NCBI GenBank assembly: GCA_950022655.1
Contig: OX465579.1
Span: forward strand, 51,997,950-52,061,949
Reading direction: 5' to 3'
DNA from: Alentia gelatinosa
Lineage: Eukaryota; Annelida; Polychaeta; Phyllodocida; Polynoidae
Length of the DNA stretch: 64,000 nt
Below are positions 12,061-23,659 of this stretch, piece after piece; position 1 is the first letter of the stretch; each line of letters starts with the position of its first letter. The position numbers and the translations under genes are program-made. The notes below the pieces were generated by a model. The model had not been told where the DNA came from. It saw nothing but the letters and a program-made list of their open reading frames with translations, and searched no databases.

Positions 12061-12277
12061 CTATCTGAAAACCTGCATTAATGCCCTGCTTGCATCTCGA
12101 GGTGTGTCGGGACAATGATCACCTTTTTGTACCTAAATCCCCATTTACGATTTACGCCGATGTCTAAAAGTCTAGTCTTTGGTATGCGATATAGAGGTAC
12201 CGATAGTCTACACAATATTTTTACATTCTGCGCCATAGTGCATGGGAGGTCTTAAATTTCTCTTGTACAAGTTGTGA
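12061..12277. other. Probable RT N-terminal remnant
   Basis: On the minus strand this joins the RT remnant, but stops and shifts prevent a firm reading. The order of fragments is consistent with the N-terminal fingers region. Confidence 0.3.
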
Positions 12278-12523
12278 TTACCAAAGTTTTTTTTGTCCTT
12301 TTGCAACATTAAGAATGTCAATACCATTGTTGATATTCAAATTCATCTTGTGATGTACCTCCAAGACCTTGTAATGTCTTTCTACCATGTTCCTACACGT
12401 GGTTCTGTCAGAACACACCAGCCCCCCGAGATTTATTGAGCTTGGCATGACATACAAAGGGTCATAGCGGGCCACTTTATTTAGCCCGCGCCCATTGTTT
12501 ACACATTGATTGATGGAGGGCAA
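12278..12523 (-). pseudogene. Unrecognised open fragment upstream of the RT remnant
   Basis: The 81-codon frame has protein-like composition, including an ARYDPLYVMPSSINLGG segment and a Cys pair in LVCSDRTTC. I do not recognise the family. It lies upstream of, and on the same strand as, the decayed RT at 11.4-12.06 kb. It may therefore be its N-terminal portion or a separate, older insertion. Confidence 0.3.
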
Positions 12524-12525
12524 TC

Positions 12526-14106
12526 ACCTATGTAAAACCCCTCATTGTCAAGAACCACCCGCCCCACCATAAATCCATGTTGGTGCAATTTGATCCTTTT
12601 CTCAGACCCCAAAAAACCCACTTCCCATCAGAGGGTTTTTACGGTCATAAATAATATGGAATTCGCGTAGGACCTATCCTGGCTCTATCGGGGAGTGTTT
12701 TTAACCAGCCATCTGCAGATGATGGGAGAAGGGGGAAGTAGGGAGGGAAGGGGTAGCAGGCTGGATAACAGATGAAGGCCAGAAGCGGGGGTAGCAGGTG
12801 TGAGAACAAAAGAGGGGTGGGTGCTGAAAGATGTTGCTGGGGTTAAGACTATGATGAGACGAAGGTAAGGCGACCATGAACGTAGGTGTGACTTACGGGA
12901 AGGAAGGGAGATGGAGTGAGGGATGAAGATGATATAATATCATTTATTTCTGAAATCATGATATTACCCTCAATATCATCGCTCACTTTTGCTGAGAGTC
13001 TGTCCTTGTCAAAGTTTTAAAACAATTTAGTTAAGGATAAAAGGAAATTGGTTTCGGGTAGCAGAAATCCGTTTTTGAATCATTACATTGCCCTCAAGAA
13101 AGAGGCTTTGGACCTCAGCCCAACTATAGAGCTGGTTTCCATGGTCCTGCCTTCCCTAATTCTAACATTACAAACTTGATTTTACAGTGGCGCCATAGAG
13201 TCAACAGATGTAAGCTTTGGATTCGATGTGATACAGGTATGTTACAAAAGGAATATGGTTATAGTTACATTCGGCTATAGATTCCAGATTTCTTCTTTCA
13301 TTATGGTTTTGGTGAGTTTTTTTTAAAGTCTTTATGTCTCCTGTTGATTCCAGATTAGTCCTCCGTGATAATGTACCGAGTTCGTATACGACGTGGAGTT
13401 CGGTTTTGCAACATTCAACACTGGGCCCTCAGACATCCTTGTAGCTCTTTTGGGCTTAAACAGATTTTGGGCCTTTTTGGGCTCTCCTAAGCATAAAGTG
13501 TAATAGATGACCTGTACGTCTATGTTTGAGCATAGGTACCTCAGCTAAAAGATGAATAATTGACACAGATGTTCTGAAAGGCATTTTCGAACATAGTCTT
13601 AGACACTTGTTCTGCATAACCTGCATTTCATCAAGGTACTTTTTGGCACAATTGTCAAAAAATATGTCTCCATAATTAGTTAAGAACGTGCCACGTGGTC
13701 AACATTGTTATGTAACTTTCAATCTTGATATGAAAACTTCAACCGCGATACGATTCCCAGAATTGTTACATACCGAGGAATAGACTTCCAATTAAGAATC
13801 TTCCAAATAACATATGGAAATAACAGTGGTGAGAAGGGTTACCTGAAGATAAGGGGTTGAGGGAGGTATTGCGATCAGGGAGAGGGGTACGGATGGGATG
13901 GGTAGCTTTAGAAGGTAGAGCTAACGAAGGGAGGGGGATCAGAAAGGGGAACTTAGGGGCTAGGGAGGAGGTCAGTGTGGAAGATGGGGGCGGTTGGCAA
14001 GGTAAAGGTGGAGAGGGGAGTAGCGCAGGCAGCAGCAGGTCGGGTAGTAAGCTCCACTAATTACTTGTCGTTTTGGGTGTCAGTGGACAGCCTGGCTGTA
14101 ATACGG
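12526..14106. other. Unassigned region with purine-rich tracts
   Basis: GA-rich stretches occur at 12,720-12,930 and 13,840-14,040. They are compositionally biased and produce spurious Gly/Arg/Glu-rich frames. A dispersed repeat at 13,040-13,185 is listed separately. No gene is recognised. Confidence 0.4.
13040..13185 (+). repeat. Dispersed repeat, copy 1 (mate at 58,255)
   Basis: The core ggacctcagcc, followed by gctggtttccatggtc and an acaaacttg segment, matches 58,255-58,365 (gacctcaacc, gctggtttccatggtc, acaagtttgtaac) in the same orientation. It is probably a fragment of an ancient transposable element. The type is unknown. Confidence 0.6.
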
Positions 14107-14195
14107 TCTGGTGTAGGTGGCCAAATCCGCTTTGATCTCAGTGTGCCAGTACTGACGTCAGTACTGCCCCGTAGTTGTGACTGCCTACACCTGGC
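14107..14195. repeat. Foldback with a 20-bp CRE-centred palindrome
   Basis: CAGTACTGACGTCAGTACTG at 14,147-14,166 is a perfect 20-bp palindrome whose centre is the cAMP-response element TGACGTCA. It is flanked by an outer inverted pair, ggtgtagg (left) and cctacacc (right). This suggests a small foldback element that carries a bZIP-type site. Confidence 0.8.
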
Positions 14196-14601
14196 GTTAT
14201 TATAGGGACCAAGGAAACAGTGCGTGCTGTACTCTGAGTCTTTAACTATGTGTACATACTCATATCTAAATCTCTTCGCAAATACACCCAAACCCTAGCC
14301 GTGTACCTGCTCACTATCTATCTTAATTAATTATCTCCACCTTCCTTTTTATCTTTGAAGCGGTATGTTCGTCACTACAGCTATCTATACTTATTTGCCA
14401 CTCACAAAAACATCATCCATTCCGCAAATTCCCTACACTTCCTCCTGTATCCGTCCTCTACCAACATAAACCCCCTCCACCACTCCAGCTGATTCCTAAA
14501 CCTCCAAAGGCTTTCCATGTCAAATCTTTCTTCATGTCAAATAGAAACCGTTACAAACTCCCTGCACTGACTATACCAAATCATTATACCCTTAAAGCCT
14601 G

Positions 14602-14976
14602 CCCCCACCTACCACGATTCTGGTCCCGATTGGCCTTACGACGGCCTTCCCGACACCATTCCAATTCTAGCGTGAGGTCAGCCAAAATCGTGGTAGGTGG
14701 GACAGGTTTCTGCGATTCCGTCCACGACAGCTCTCGATAGGCTGCGATGAAAACGCCAATCGTAGAGGTCCCGATAATTTCCAACATGTTGGAAATTTCG
14801 TAGCCTGTCGTTGGGTATTGTAGACTATCGGGAAGATATTGTGGTCAGCGCGTATGATTCACCGATTGGATCACGACAGAGGTCTACGATTCGGGGACCT
14901 CCCGATAGGTCACGATTTCGCCATTTCAAATCGTAGCGATCGGGAAGCATGTCGTGGCCTATCGTGGTAGGTGGGG
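14602..14976. mobile_element. 375-bp TIR element (MITE-like)
   Basis: CCCCCACCTACCACGAT at 14,602-14,618 and its exact reverse complement at 14,960-14,976 form 17-bp perfect terminal inverted repeats. A third, internal copy of atcgtggtaggtggg lies at 14,686-14,700. CGAT/ATCG motifs recur throughout the body. A perfect palindrome of at least 18 bp, TTTCCAACATGTTGGAAA, sits near the middle (14,778-14,795). No protein is encoded. I could not identify a convincing target-site duplication, so the superfamily is unknown. Confidence 0.7.
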
Positions 14977-17916
14977 GTCCCCTCTTACTCTAACTCCCCA
15001 TGCCAGTTATATACCTCCACAAACCTCCAAGTACTAAATTTCCTGCATGTTGTCCAAGCATGTTGGAGAAAGCTTCAGATAAGAAATGCTTTCTATGAGT
15101 ATGTCGTGTTAGGTGGGTTCACCACTAAAATCTCCATAACATCTCTACATTCTCCGTTCCAAAACCTAAATTATCTCAGAGCCTTTAGACTCATCTCACT
15201 AAATCCCAAACTCCACAAAATCCGTACTCTCCTTTCCCAATTCCAAAACTCCAGAAATCCCCAACAATACCATGCTGAATCCTTGTCCTGCATGAAACAC
15301 AAACACTTTCAAAATTGAATAATGTGAGTCCTACACCTCATTAGTGCTTTTCAGTAAAGATTTTAGTAGTATTTACCAATGGAGCTAGATGTTATTTGCC
15401 TACCGTTTTAGTAGTGTTTGGCCATTCTTTTCAGCTTTATTTAGAAATGGCTTTATACGACTGTCGTTTCATCGGGTAGACTACATGCGTATTCATAGAT
15501 ACTTCAATGTCATGCACTTTTACCATTGATATATACATGCCTATTTACATTATGCCTTGATTCCCAAATTTAATTATTCAGGTAGGTTGCTTTACGATTG
15601 GTATACACACATGCATAAATTCACAGACACACGTATACGATATATATGTTGATGGCCATTAGATGTGGGTGGTTTGCACTATGTCGGCGGTATAAGCATG
15701 TATTTCTTTACCTGTGATTTCATATAGGTAAAATTCCAATTAGTCCTACTCGGTGAGACTGTGTGGGTAGGATCTGTTAGAGTATGAGGTTCAGTGTACT
15801 TGTTTGGTAACGGGCTGGTTGATATAACTGTGTGTGTTGGGGGGGGGGTGGCTATTTACCTCTGTGTGTGGGGGAGGGGATGGCTATTTATCTATGTGTG
15901 TGGGAGGGGTGACTAGGGGTGTTTGCTGGTAGTGCGTGTGAGACCAGCTTACACCTGACGCTGGAAGGTGGGTAGAGGTGGAGGTACTCCTGTGTACACT
16001 CACCTGTCAATACGCAATGTGGACGGCGCACACACAACTCCCAGTCTCATTCATTTGTCTTAATAGACGACGCGTATTGATGCATCGAGCTGTGGCCGAC
16101 TGACCATGTGTGTGCCATGCTCCTACCACCAGCGATAATTCAGCCACACCGAGCGCCCGGGGCAGTGATTGAATGATGGTGGTCATGCTGGGTCTCCATT
16201 AGAGAGCGAAGGCCATGGTAGGCACGAGCTGGGACGACTCCAAGTACCATGACATACCATTACTATTACACCTAGTTACTGTGACTTACCACAATTACTA
16301 TTAGTAACGATTACCGTTATTTTCTACGACAACTAAACAACGGGACTGATAGTTGCCAAATTGCTTCACCTAAACTACAATGAGTAGTTTCAGTCGTAGT
16401 TGTAAAACAAAAGTAACCAGGTTTAATAGCGGTATGTTATGGTATCAAAGGGTAGTAGTTACATTTCAAAGAAACTTAATGGTATAGTATGCATGGGCTC
16501 GACTTTGTCATTCTCTGCCTTTTCTTTTCCGATATATTTCTTTATCATTAACATGCATAGAGCACATTCATCAACTAATCACTATCACTAACTTATTATA
16601 TATATACTAATTCTATATACCTTAACTTGTTGGAACCTACTATCACCATTATTGCTTAAGACCTAACACTAGTATCCTGCAGTGGCCCTATATATACTCA
16701 AAACTGGCTTCAAACCTCACCAGTTACTCTCAATCTTAGAAGTACCGCTACATCGCTGAGCTTCACGACGCACGGAAACAACAGTAAAAAGCTGCAATGG
16801 GCTGTTGGAATTAGATAATTTTCTCCGGCATGCTTGCCAGCATCGGGCAATTTCAGACGTCACATAATGCTTCGTGACAAGCAACACTTTTCAACTCACA
16901 CATCAGCACCTTCATTCTGTTACCGTGCTTTTCAACTGGTTTAGGCCTGAGCGTCAGGTTAGTTTGATTGCTTATACTGCAGGACACGCTATACTATAAT
17001 AGTCTGAATTTCACCACAGGTTTGTATACAGTACCAAAACGATCTGACACACAAACGGTCTGAACGTCATGTCATGCTATAACGGGGCCTGAAGCTCACC
17101 ACACATTGTATAAAATAAAGTACTACTATACCTGCATATACATCGATGATATGTTCTGAATTTTACCACACTTTTTATATACTTGAGCGCAACTTACTAT
17201 TTTTATCAATGCAATACCTGCTGGAAACTTAATAAAAAATTATCTGAATTTCACCACGCTATATATACCAAAACAAAACATATCACGTCTACAAAGTTCC
17301 TTTTAGAAATCCAAGAGAATGACCACAGGCCTTATGTGAATGTGTATTTTCCCTTGTATGTGGTTCTGTACATGTGGATATTTGTGTGTATGTTTGCATT
17401 TATGATTGTATGTATATATATTGATTCGATATGTATGAAAACTTTATCTTTTTTTCGATCATCTCTGTCATACACCGCCGTGTATCGTAATTACTAAAGA
17501 CATACTAACATAAACCAATCAGTGTGAACATTAATTACGTTTCTTATCTTGCAGTGAGAGCTGAGCTGAATAAGAGACGAGATAACAATGTGGGAGAATC
17601 GTGCTGCTAAGATGTCACGATCATCTTGCCATATGTTATTATTATCTCTCCTCCACTCCTTCTATATCCTCCTTCCTCTCAGCCCGGCGCGCAACACTCC
17701 ATCATAAAAGCCGTCCGCGGCCGGATAAAAAATGTTAATTTGATATTGATTTGATGGGATTGCGACTCTATGGCTGGGTGTTGATAAAGCAGGACCTTAC
17801 AACGTGTGGATCGATGAGGCTGTGAGAACGTCGCCGACTGCCGCGATCAAAACTACTTACACGACTTGTAGACCGCAAATAGTGAGTGAACCGGCCATGG
17901 ACCGTCAATAGAGGAG
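14977..17916. other. Unassigned region
   Basis: A 115-codon open frame at 14,971-15,318 has no recognisable domain. TG-rich and G-run sequence occurs at 15,830-15,930. No gene is supported. Confidence 0.4.
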
Positions 17917-18660
17917 ATGCCTCTGTGGGTCGTCCTATTGACATGGCTACTGTCCGCCGCCTCCCGCCTGGTATCTGCTGTCTACTGCCTGCCAGCCATA
18001 CCCTGCCTCCTAGTATCTGCTGACTACTGCCTGCCACCCATTCCCTGCTGCCTGGTATCTGCTGACTACTGCCTGCCACCCATCCCCTGCCGCCTGGTAT
18101 CTGCTAACTACTGCCTGCCATCCATCCCCTGCCGCCTGGTATCTGCTAACTACTGCCTGCCACCCATCCCCTGCTGCCTGGTATCTGCTGACTACTGCCT
18201 GCCATCCATCCCCTGCTGCCTGGTATCTGCTGACTACTGCCTGCCACCCATCCCCTGCCGCCTGGTATCTGCTAACTACTGCCTGCCACCCATCCCCTGC
18301 CACCTGGTATCTGCTAACTACTGCCTGCCATCCATCCCCTGCTGCCTGGTATCTGCTGACTACTGCCTGCCACCCATCCCCTGCCGCCTGGTATCTGCTA
18401 ACTACTGCCTGCCATCCATCCCCTGCCGCCTGGTATCTGCTAACTACTGCCTGCCATCCATCCCCTGCCACCTGGTATCTGCTAACTACTGCCTGCCACC
18501 CATCCCCTGCTGCCTGGTATCTGCTGACTACTGCCTGCCATCCATCCCCTGCCACCTGGTATCTGCTAACTTCTGCCTGCCACCCATCCCCTGCTGCCTG
18601 GTATCTGCTGACTACTGCCTGCCACCCATCCCCTGCCACCTGGTGTATGCTACCTACTGA
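17917..18660 (+). CDS. Hypothetical Cys-containing repeat protein encoded by a minisatellite (doubtful)
   Basis: The frame is 247 codons. It begins with ATG and a hydrophobic segment, MPLWVVLLTWLLSAASRLVS, that would pass as a signal peptide. It then continues through about 16 repeats of a 14-residue unit, LVSA-D/N-YCLP-P/S-IPC-C/R/H, and stops at a TGA variant in a late repeat. Because the DNA unit is 42 bp, any frame free of stops stays open, so length alone is not evidence. No upstream or downstream exon, polyadenylation signal or family match is evident. A secreted repeat protein is possible. A non-coding minisatellite is the default reading. Confidence 0.15.
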   Translation: MPLWVVLLTWLLSAASRLVSAVYCLPAIPCLLVSADYCLPPIPCCLVSADYCLPPIPCRLVSANYCLPSIPCRLVSANYCLPPIPCCLVSADYCLPSIPCCLVSADYCLPPIPCRLVSANYCLPPIPCHLVSANYCLPSIPCCLVSADYCLPPIPCRLVSANYCLPSIPCRLVSANYCLPSIPCHLVSANYCLPPIPCCLVSADYCLPSIPCHLVSANFCLPPIPCCLVSADYCLPPIPCHLVYATY

Positions 18661-18716
18661 CTGCTACCCATCCCCTGCTGCCTGGTATATGCTAACTACT
18701 GCCTGCCACTACAGCC
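17968..18716. repeat. 42-bp minisatellite, 17 units plus a partial
   Basis: The unit, beginning ctggtatctgct and containing ctgcctgccacccatccc, repeats exactly every 42 bp from 17,968 to 18,681. A degenerate partial unit follows, with decayed copies to about 18,850. Variation is confined to a few sites. Two of them, the last codon of one unit and the GAC/AAC of the next, are completely linked. Each CC-ending unit is followed by GAC, and each CR- or CH-ending unit is followed by AAC. Confidence 0.97.
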
Positions 18717-18850
18717 ACCCATCGTTTACTACCTGGTATCTTTTACCTATTGGTATTTGGTGCTCATTTTCCGCCACCGATTACCCGCCATCTTGCATGT
18801 GCTGTTTGTGTCCTACCACCTATCCCCTGCTGCTTGGTATCTGCTACTCA

Positions 18851-19260
18851 ACCACCTGGTAGACATTGCCTGCGGTCCCTGGGGTATGTTTGATAATCGA
18901 GGAATGATAATTGGACTGGATGACATGATCTACAGGGCGATAGGTGACCTTACAGATGATCCATATGTCCATAAATATTGTTTAATGAACATGGTCTTAG
19001 GCTGGCAGTCAGCTCGCTCATACAAATGTTCCTACATTTGACATATACCTTTCGTTGCGATAAGTCGTGATATCTAGCCAGACTTAAAAAGCATAACTGT
19101 TGTACTTAGATTATCCACACGCAGCGATCTATCATCGTTAGAGATCTATTATCGTTATTTCATCATTAAAGCACCTCTCTGTTGTACTATCCCAAGGAAT
19201 TGATTCTGGGTAAATAAAGGGCATTGACATCATTCTAGCAGTTCACAAACTGCCATTTCC
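18851..19260. other. Unassigned DNA
   Basis: No feature is recognised beyond the decayed tail of the minisatellite. Confidence 0.4.
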
Positions 19261-19330
19261 TTAACCCTTTACAGGCGGAGGTCCTACACAGGACCAGGTG
19301 GACCGCGGGTGGGTACTAGGGACAGCTATG
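19261..19330 (+). mobile_element. Possible solitary piggyBac-like left end
   Basis: TTAACCCTTTACAGGCGGAG begins at 19,261. It has the TTAA plus CCCTTT signature of the two complete piggyBac-like elements in this window. GGTCCT-acac-AGGACC (19,280-19,295) then forms a small hairpin, comparable to short palindromes just inside the left ends of those elements. I found no matching right end downstream, so this is either a fragment or a coincidence. Confidence 0.35.
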
Positions 19331-22300
19331 ACGCGAGCCCACTTTTGTCTAAATTCTAATTTGATTGTGATAAGACATTTCATCCACATCTCTATAAATT
19401 GTACCTTACAATCTTCAATATGATGTTATACATATAGAGGAGAACCCCGTTTGAATACCCTCCGTTCCGGGCGCAAGTGTCTGTTCATGCAGGGTTTTCA
19501 GTCTGTCGGTGGTTAGGTTATGTGATATATGCAAACATATAAATAGGTGATACTATCGCATAGAGACACTGTTATAATCATACAGACATCCCACAGACGC
19601 CTACCTGACGCCAAGAGGAGACTGTGCAGGGCGTTGCCTATTGTCTGATTGTAGCTATAAGACCCAGACTTTATCAAACAATACCTTTTCCGAGGACCAT
19701 CTTAAGTACATTATTATCATCGTTCCTAGATTATTGAACGGGCCCCTAGAATCTGTCTGCCCTCCACTCTCTGCAACATGCGATCTGCTTTCCATGACAT
19801 ACTTTCTACTAGCCATCACAGTGGACCCTTCCTTTTACTTGCCACTAAATACAACTAGCCAGCAGCGAGCAGCAACTCGCCACCTGCCACCCGCCACCAA
19901 CCGGTGTCTGACTCATGTATATCCCACACATGCTGCGGGTGACACAGATCCTGTCCACACACTTTGGTTTCAACCAAGCGGACAATATATGGATATTTAA
20001 TGAGGTTCCGGTTCAAAGTGTTCTGTTTACGCACCTTGCTCTACGCAGTCAATATGTGCAGGGAATTGGTGCAGAGAGGTGGGCATCGGGAGCGGGTGCA
20101 TGGGGCTGGGGTTTATGGATCCCACTGACACGATGCGGCAACATCTTGAGTTTAATAGAATATGTGGTATGAGAGTCACTCTACCATTCGCCAATACCCA
20201 TTACCATTCTAGGCTAGTCCATAAATATGAAATTACCCCAATAATTACCACATACAAGAGACTCATATATGTATATACGTCACTTTTCCTCAGGCTCACC
20301 TTTTATTTGGCTGATATGCTATGATACACTGGTATACACAAACGGCACGATGACTTGTTAAAATTTGTGTTATCATTGTTGCGACTCTATTCTACATATC
20401 GAATAACTTATATTACTACCCAAGACTGAACATAGTCAGATTGTGTTGCAATTTATTTACACTACAGAATAAATTTTAGAATGTATCATATTTCCCTGTA
20501 TTCCAACTAGTTATACTGGTAGAGACCCTAATCAAAACCTTGCTTGAATCCAAACCCACTGCCAATTGTGTACGTACATGTATTTCAGAATCATTTCACA
20601 ATAACTAATGTATAGACGGACAGACAGACCAACAGATAGACAGACAGATATATTCAAACCACGATGGTCTTATTAGAGTAGCCACTGACATGAATTATAA
20701 ATCAACCAAATATGGCTCGTGTGAGGAGCCCATGGCTTTACTATTCACTACGACACCGCCTGCTCTCCTGTCTTCCCGCCCACCTCCACACACCCCTTGT
20801 AGAGTATTGTTCGCGTCAATCTAATACATGTACTGGTGTCTATGGTGGGGGGCCGTTCATTAACAGATACAGACGGCGAGACAAGGATACATCAGATACA
20901 GCGACAGTCAGACAGAGAAATAGAGAGCCGCCGAGACCCAACGGAAATAAAGATAGATAAAAAGTAAAGGATAAGAATAAAGGAGTTGGAGAAAGAGATG
21001 GTAATGAGTGTGGGCATGGATAACGCGATGTAACAACATCAGAAAGTGGAACAGATGGCATAACACTAACCCTCATTCCGCGGCCGCTATTACTCTCAAT
21101 AACATCGAGCGTGGTAGTATATGAAAGCGTCACTTTTCCTCAGGACCTATGGTGACGAGAGATGGCCTTCACAGGCAAACACCAGAAACTTGCGAAAATA
21201 ACTCGGGCCTTACGAATTTTCATTGATTCCTCTTGATATCAATTTTCTCTCTATATATAGTCTTCTATGGGGCGGTTCAGCTATGAAAGAAAGATGTGCT
21301 CCAGTATGCAGCATATTGGATAATAAAAGGATATTAATTCATCGAACGAATGTAATAAACTGGCTATTAGATTAATGAGGCAATGATATGCTAGGTACTA
21401 CATTCTAAGAAATGGTCTTTTAAGTCGGATTTATCACCACCTACTAAGGTAGAACTTTGACTATATTGCTGTGCATATTGTCTTGGGATTCGGTAAAGAG
21501 AGAGACACACCCTCAACAACTCCGGTGAGAGGCGTAGCGGGCGGTCTGTCGTGTGGCAAGTGGGACGTTCTATAACAAATAACAAAAACAACTTAAACCA
21601 TTCATCCTATTTCATGGATTTATTGAAAGCGAGGGAATGGCATTAAAAGCCATTAAAAGTGATGAATGAATATTTTGTCCATTCTGCTTGTATTCTTTCC
21701 ATTTTCAGTTAATCGAAAATGGGCCACTTTTTTCATTGTTAGATTATGATTTTAGTGATACAACAGGGCTAGTCTTACAAATAATTTATAAAAAAAGAGG
21801 ATCACGTTTCCTTTAATCTTTCATACAGCAAGCGTGACACACTCATACCGCTGTGCCTATTACTCAAACAAGGCTGTTCCTAACATTATAGTATCCACAA
21901 TTATAACTATAGTATACCAATACTATATTATTGTAATAAAGGCAATGCATCAGATTAGCCTGATCTAATCAGATAACGCTAAGAAATTGTTTAATCATAT
22001 AAATATGGATTGCCAATTAAGTAATGACGCAACATCATCATCAAGAGATACGATTGTTAAAACAGTACAATCATCAAAAATATAAACGTAACGGTAATAA
22101 TGACGTGAGATCTGCGGTGTTACATAAGCTCGATTCCCTGACTGAGGTTCGCTGGTTAAGTATTTGTTATGAGAAAATGCAATATCGTGTATAGAATTAA
22201 AAACAATAAACAATGATTGCCAATTCTTTCTAGGTAAATAACACAGATGGGCCAGAAGTTTATCGACGATGAACCCAAGATTCTCCGACTCTACCAAATC

Positions 22301-23580
22301 TGTTTTACGTTGGTATGGTGTAGGCATGAAATGGGCTTGTTTCCACATCTGCAGCGTATCCCCCTAGAAACTAACCAATCACCAGCTAATGCTCCTCTAC
22401 AGGCAAAATTACAAACTCATTTCGTGTTATAGACCTTCTTCTTTCAAATTTATAAATTCTATCCGTATTACAACCAATAAAATGTAATAATTAAGATATG
22501 AAAATGTTCTGTTTATCAGATCAAAAGAGGGTGTAATTATTCGTGTTTTGACTTGTTTCTGTATGTGGTTAGCCACGTGAAGATATGCGTGCGACATTCT
22601 CCTAATTGCATGAATGTTCATCGTATGGGTGTCTTTGTGAATAGGACACTAGATTATCTCTTATACCTCTCCGATTCTTTTCGTCTCTTCCAGCACTGCT
22701 CAAGATGACAAATGACAAAAAAGGTGCCCACAGTGGTGTATGGGAAGAGCCTGATCCTATGTGTATGGAAGCGGGGGAGTGGGGGTCAGGGGTGACCTGT
22801 AAATTGTAGAGCTGCTAATTTCTGTGAGAGCCTCGCTTTGACCATCCCTCTCCCTGAGACGCCGCCAGCTGATGAAACGGTCGTTGGTAGCCGGCCAACT
22901 TCACACAGATTAACCCCGTCCTGCCGCTAACAGCCGCTTGCCGCCTGCTAGTTCCTGGCCGCCCTGCACACATAATATTATCGGGATTCTCCTCAGGTGT
23001 GCTTCAAGCTGCTGGGAACTGCTCGTATAGCGACGCCTGACGAGTTACAGCCGTCTGTACCTGTATACCTTTCATTTGGCCGATAGATGACCGGTTCCGG
23101 TGATAGTACAACTATGTAGTTCACAGTTCCTCACCATGCCTGAGGCTCCAACTACTTCGCCCTGAGGGGTATTACGTAGGAAGGTCACGTGGTCTCCATT
23201 TAGCTGCGTCTCACTGATTTTACCCTGTGTGGAGTCGATAGACCGGTGGCCCCGTATACAGCACCCATTATGACGCCCTTCCCGGTACGGCCGAGGAGAT
23301 CGCCATTTTGAATATCTTAGGGTAATATTACATAGTCAAAGGGCAGTGATGTGTGTGAGCCATATCCTAGATTGAATTACTAATTGTTCGAAATGTCAAT
23401 ATGTCCGAGATATGTTCCTTCTGTGTATTGGTTAAGAGAACCAGAATGTATAAACCAGTACAAAGAGTCATTCGCGATTGGTATTACATGGAGACATAGT
23501 TCGTGCGGCTGAATGGAATCTGTAGTTCAGATACGCTCACGATGTCTTCTTATTATTATATACCTGGAAATTATTAAAAG
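19331..23580. other. Unassigned region
   Basis: Several open frames of 80-120 codons occur (for example 19,641-20,000 plus and 21,995-22,348 minus). None shows a domain or coding-like conservation that I can recognise. GACA-type short repeats lie at 20,620-20,650. The stretch from 22,780 to 23,300 is somewhat GC-richer. Confidence 0.4.
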
Positions 23581-23588
23581 CGCCACGA

Positions 23589-23602
23589 GGGGGGGGGGGG
23601 GG
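23589..23602. repeat. Poly-G run (14 nt)
   Basis: Fourteen consecutive G residues are visible on the plus strand. Confidence 0.95.
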
Positions 23603-23659
23603 CGTTTACCTACGTTGTCCTAGAAGAGTTATGCCCGTAGAAGTCCTCGGACGGTTTTC

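Larger units (their letters stand above)
10290..12525 (-). mobile_element. Decayed YR (DIRS/Ngaro-type) retrotransposon
   Basis: Reading the minus strand from about 12.06 kb downward gives, in the canonical order, a reverse transcriptase palm and thumb, a trace of RNase H and a tyrosine-recombinase core. The pieces lie in different frames with stops and frameshifts, so this is a dead copy. An open stretch upstream (12,523-12,278) may belong to the same element. No terminal repeats were identified, so the limits are approximate. Confidence 0.75.

Noticed and set aside
12278..12523. Host gene exon
   Set aside because: The sequence is protein-like, but its position and strand fit the decayed retrotransposon immediately downstream, and no splice-bounded neighbours are visible.
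18010..18639. 209-codon minus-strand open frame of 14-residue repeats (VSRYQAAGDGWQAV)
   Set aside because: It is bounded by stops that arise inside the minisatellite itself and has no ATG or flanking exon. A 42-bp period keeps any stop-free frame open. It is kept only as a finding because of the silent-variation pattern.
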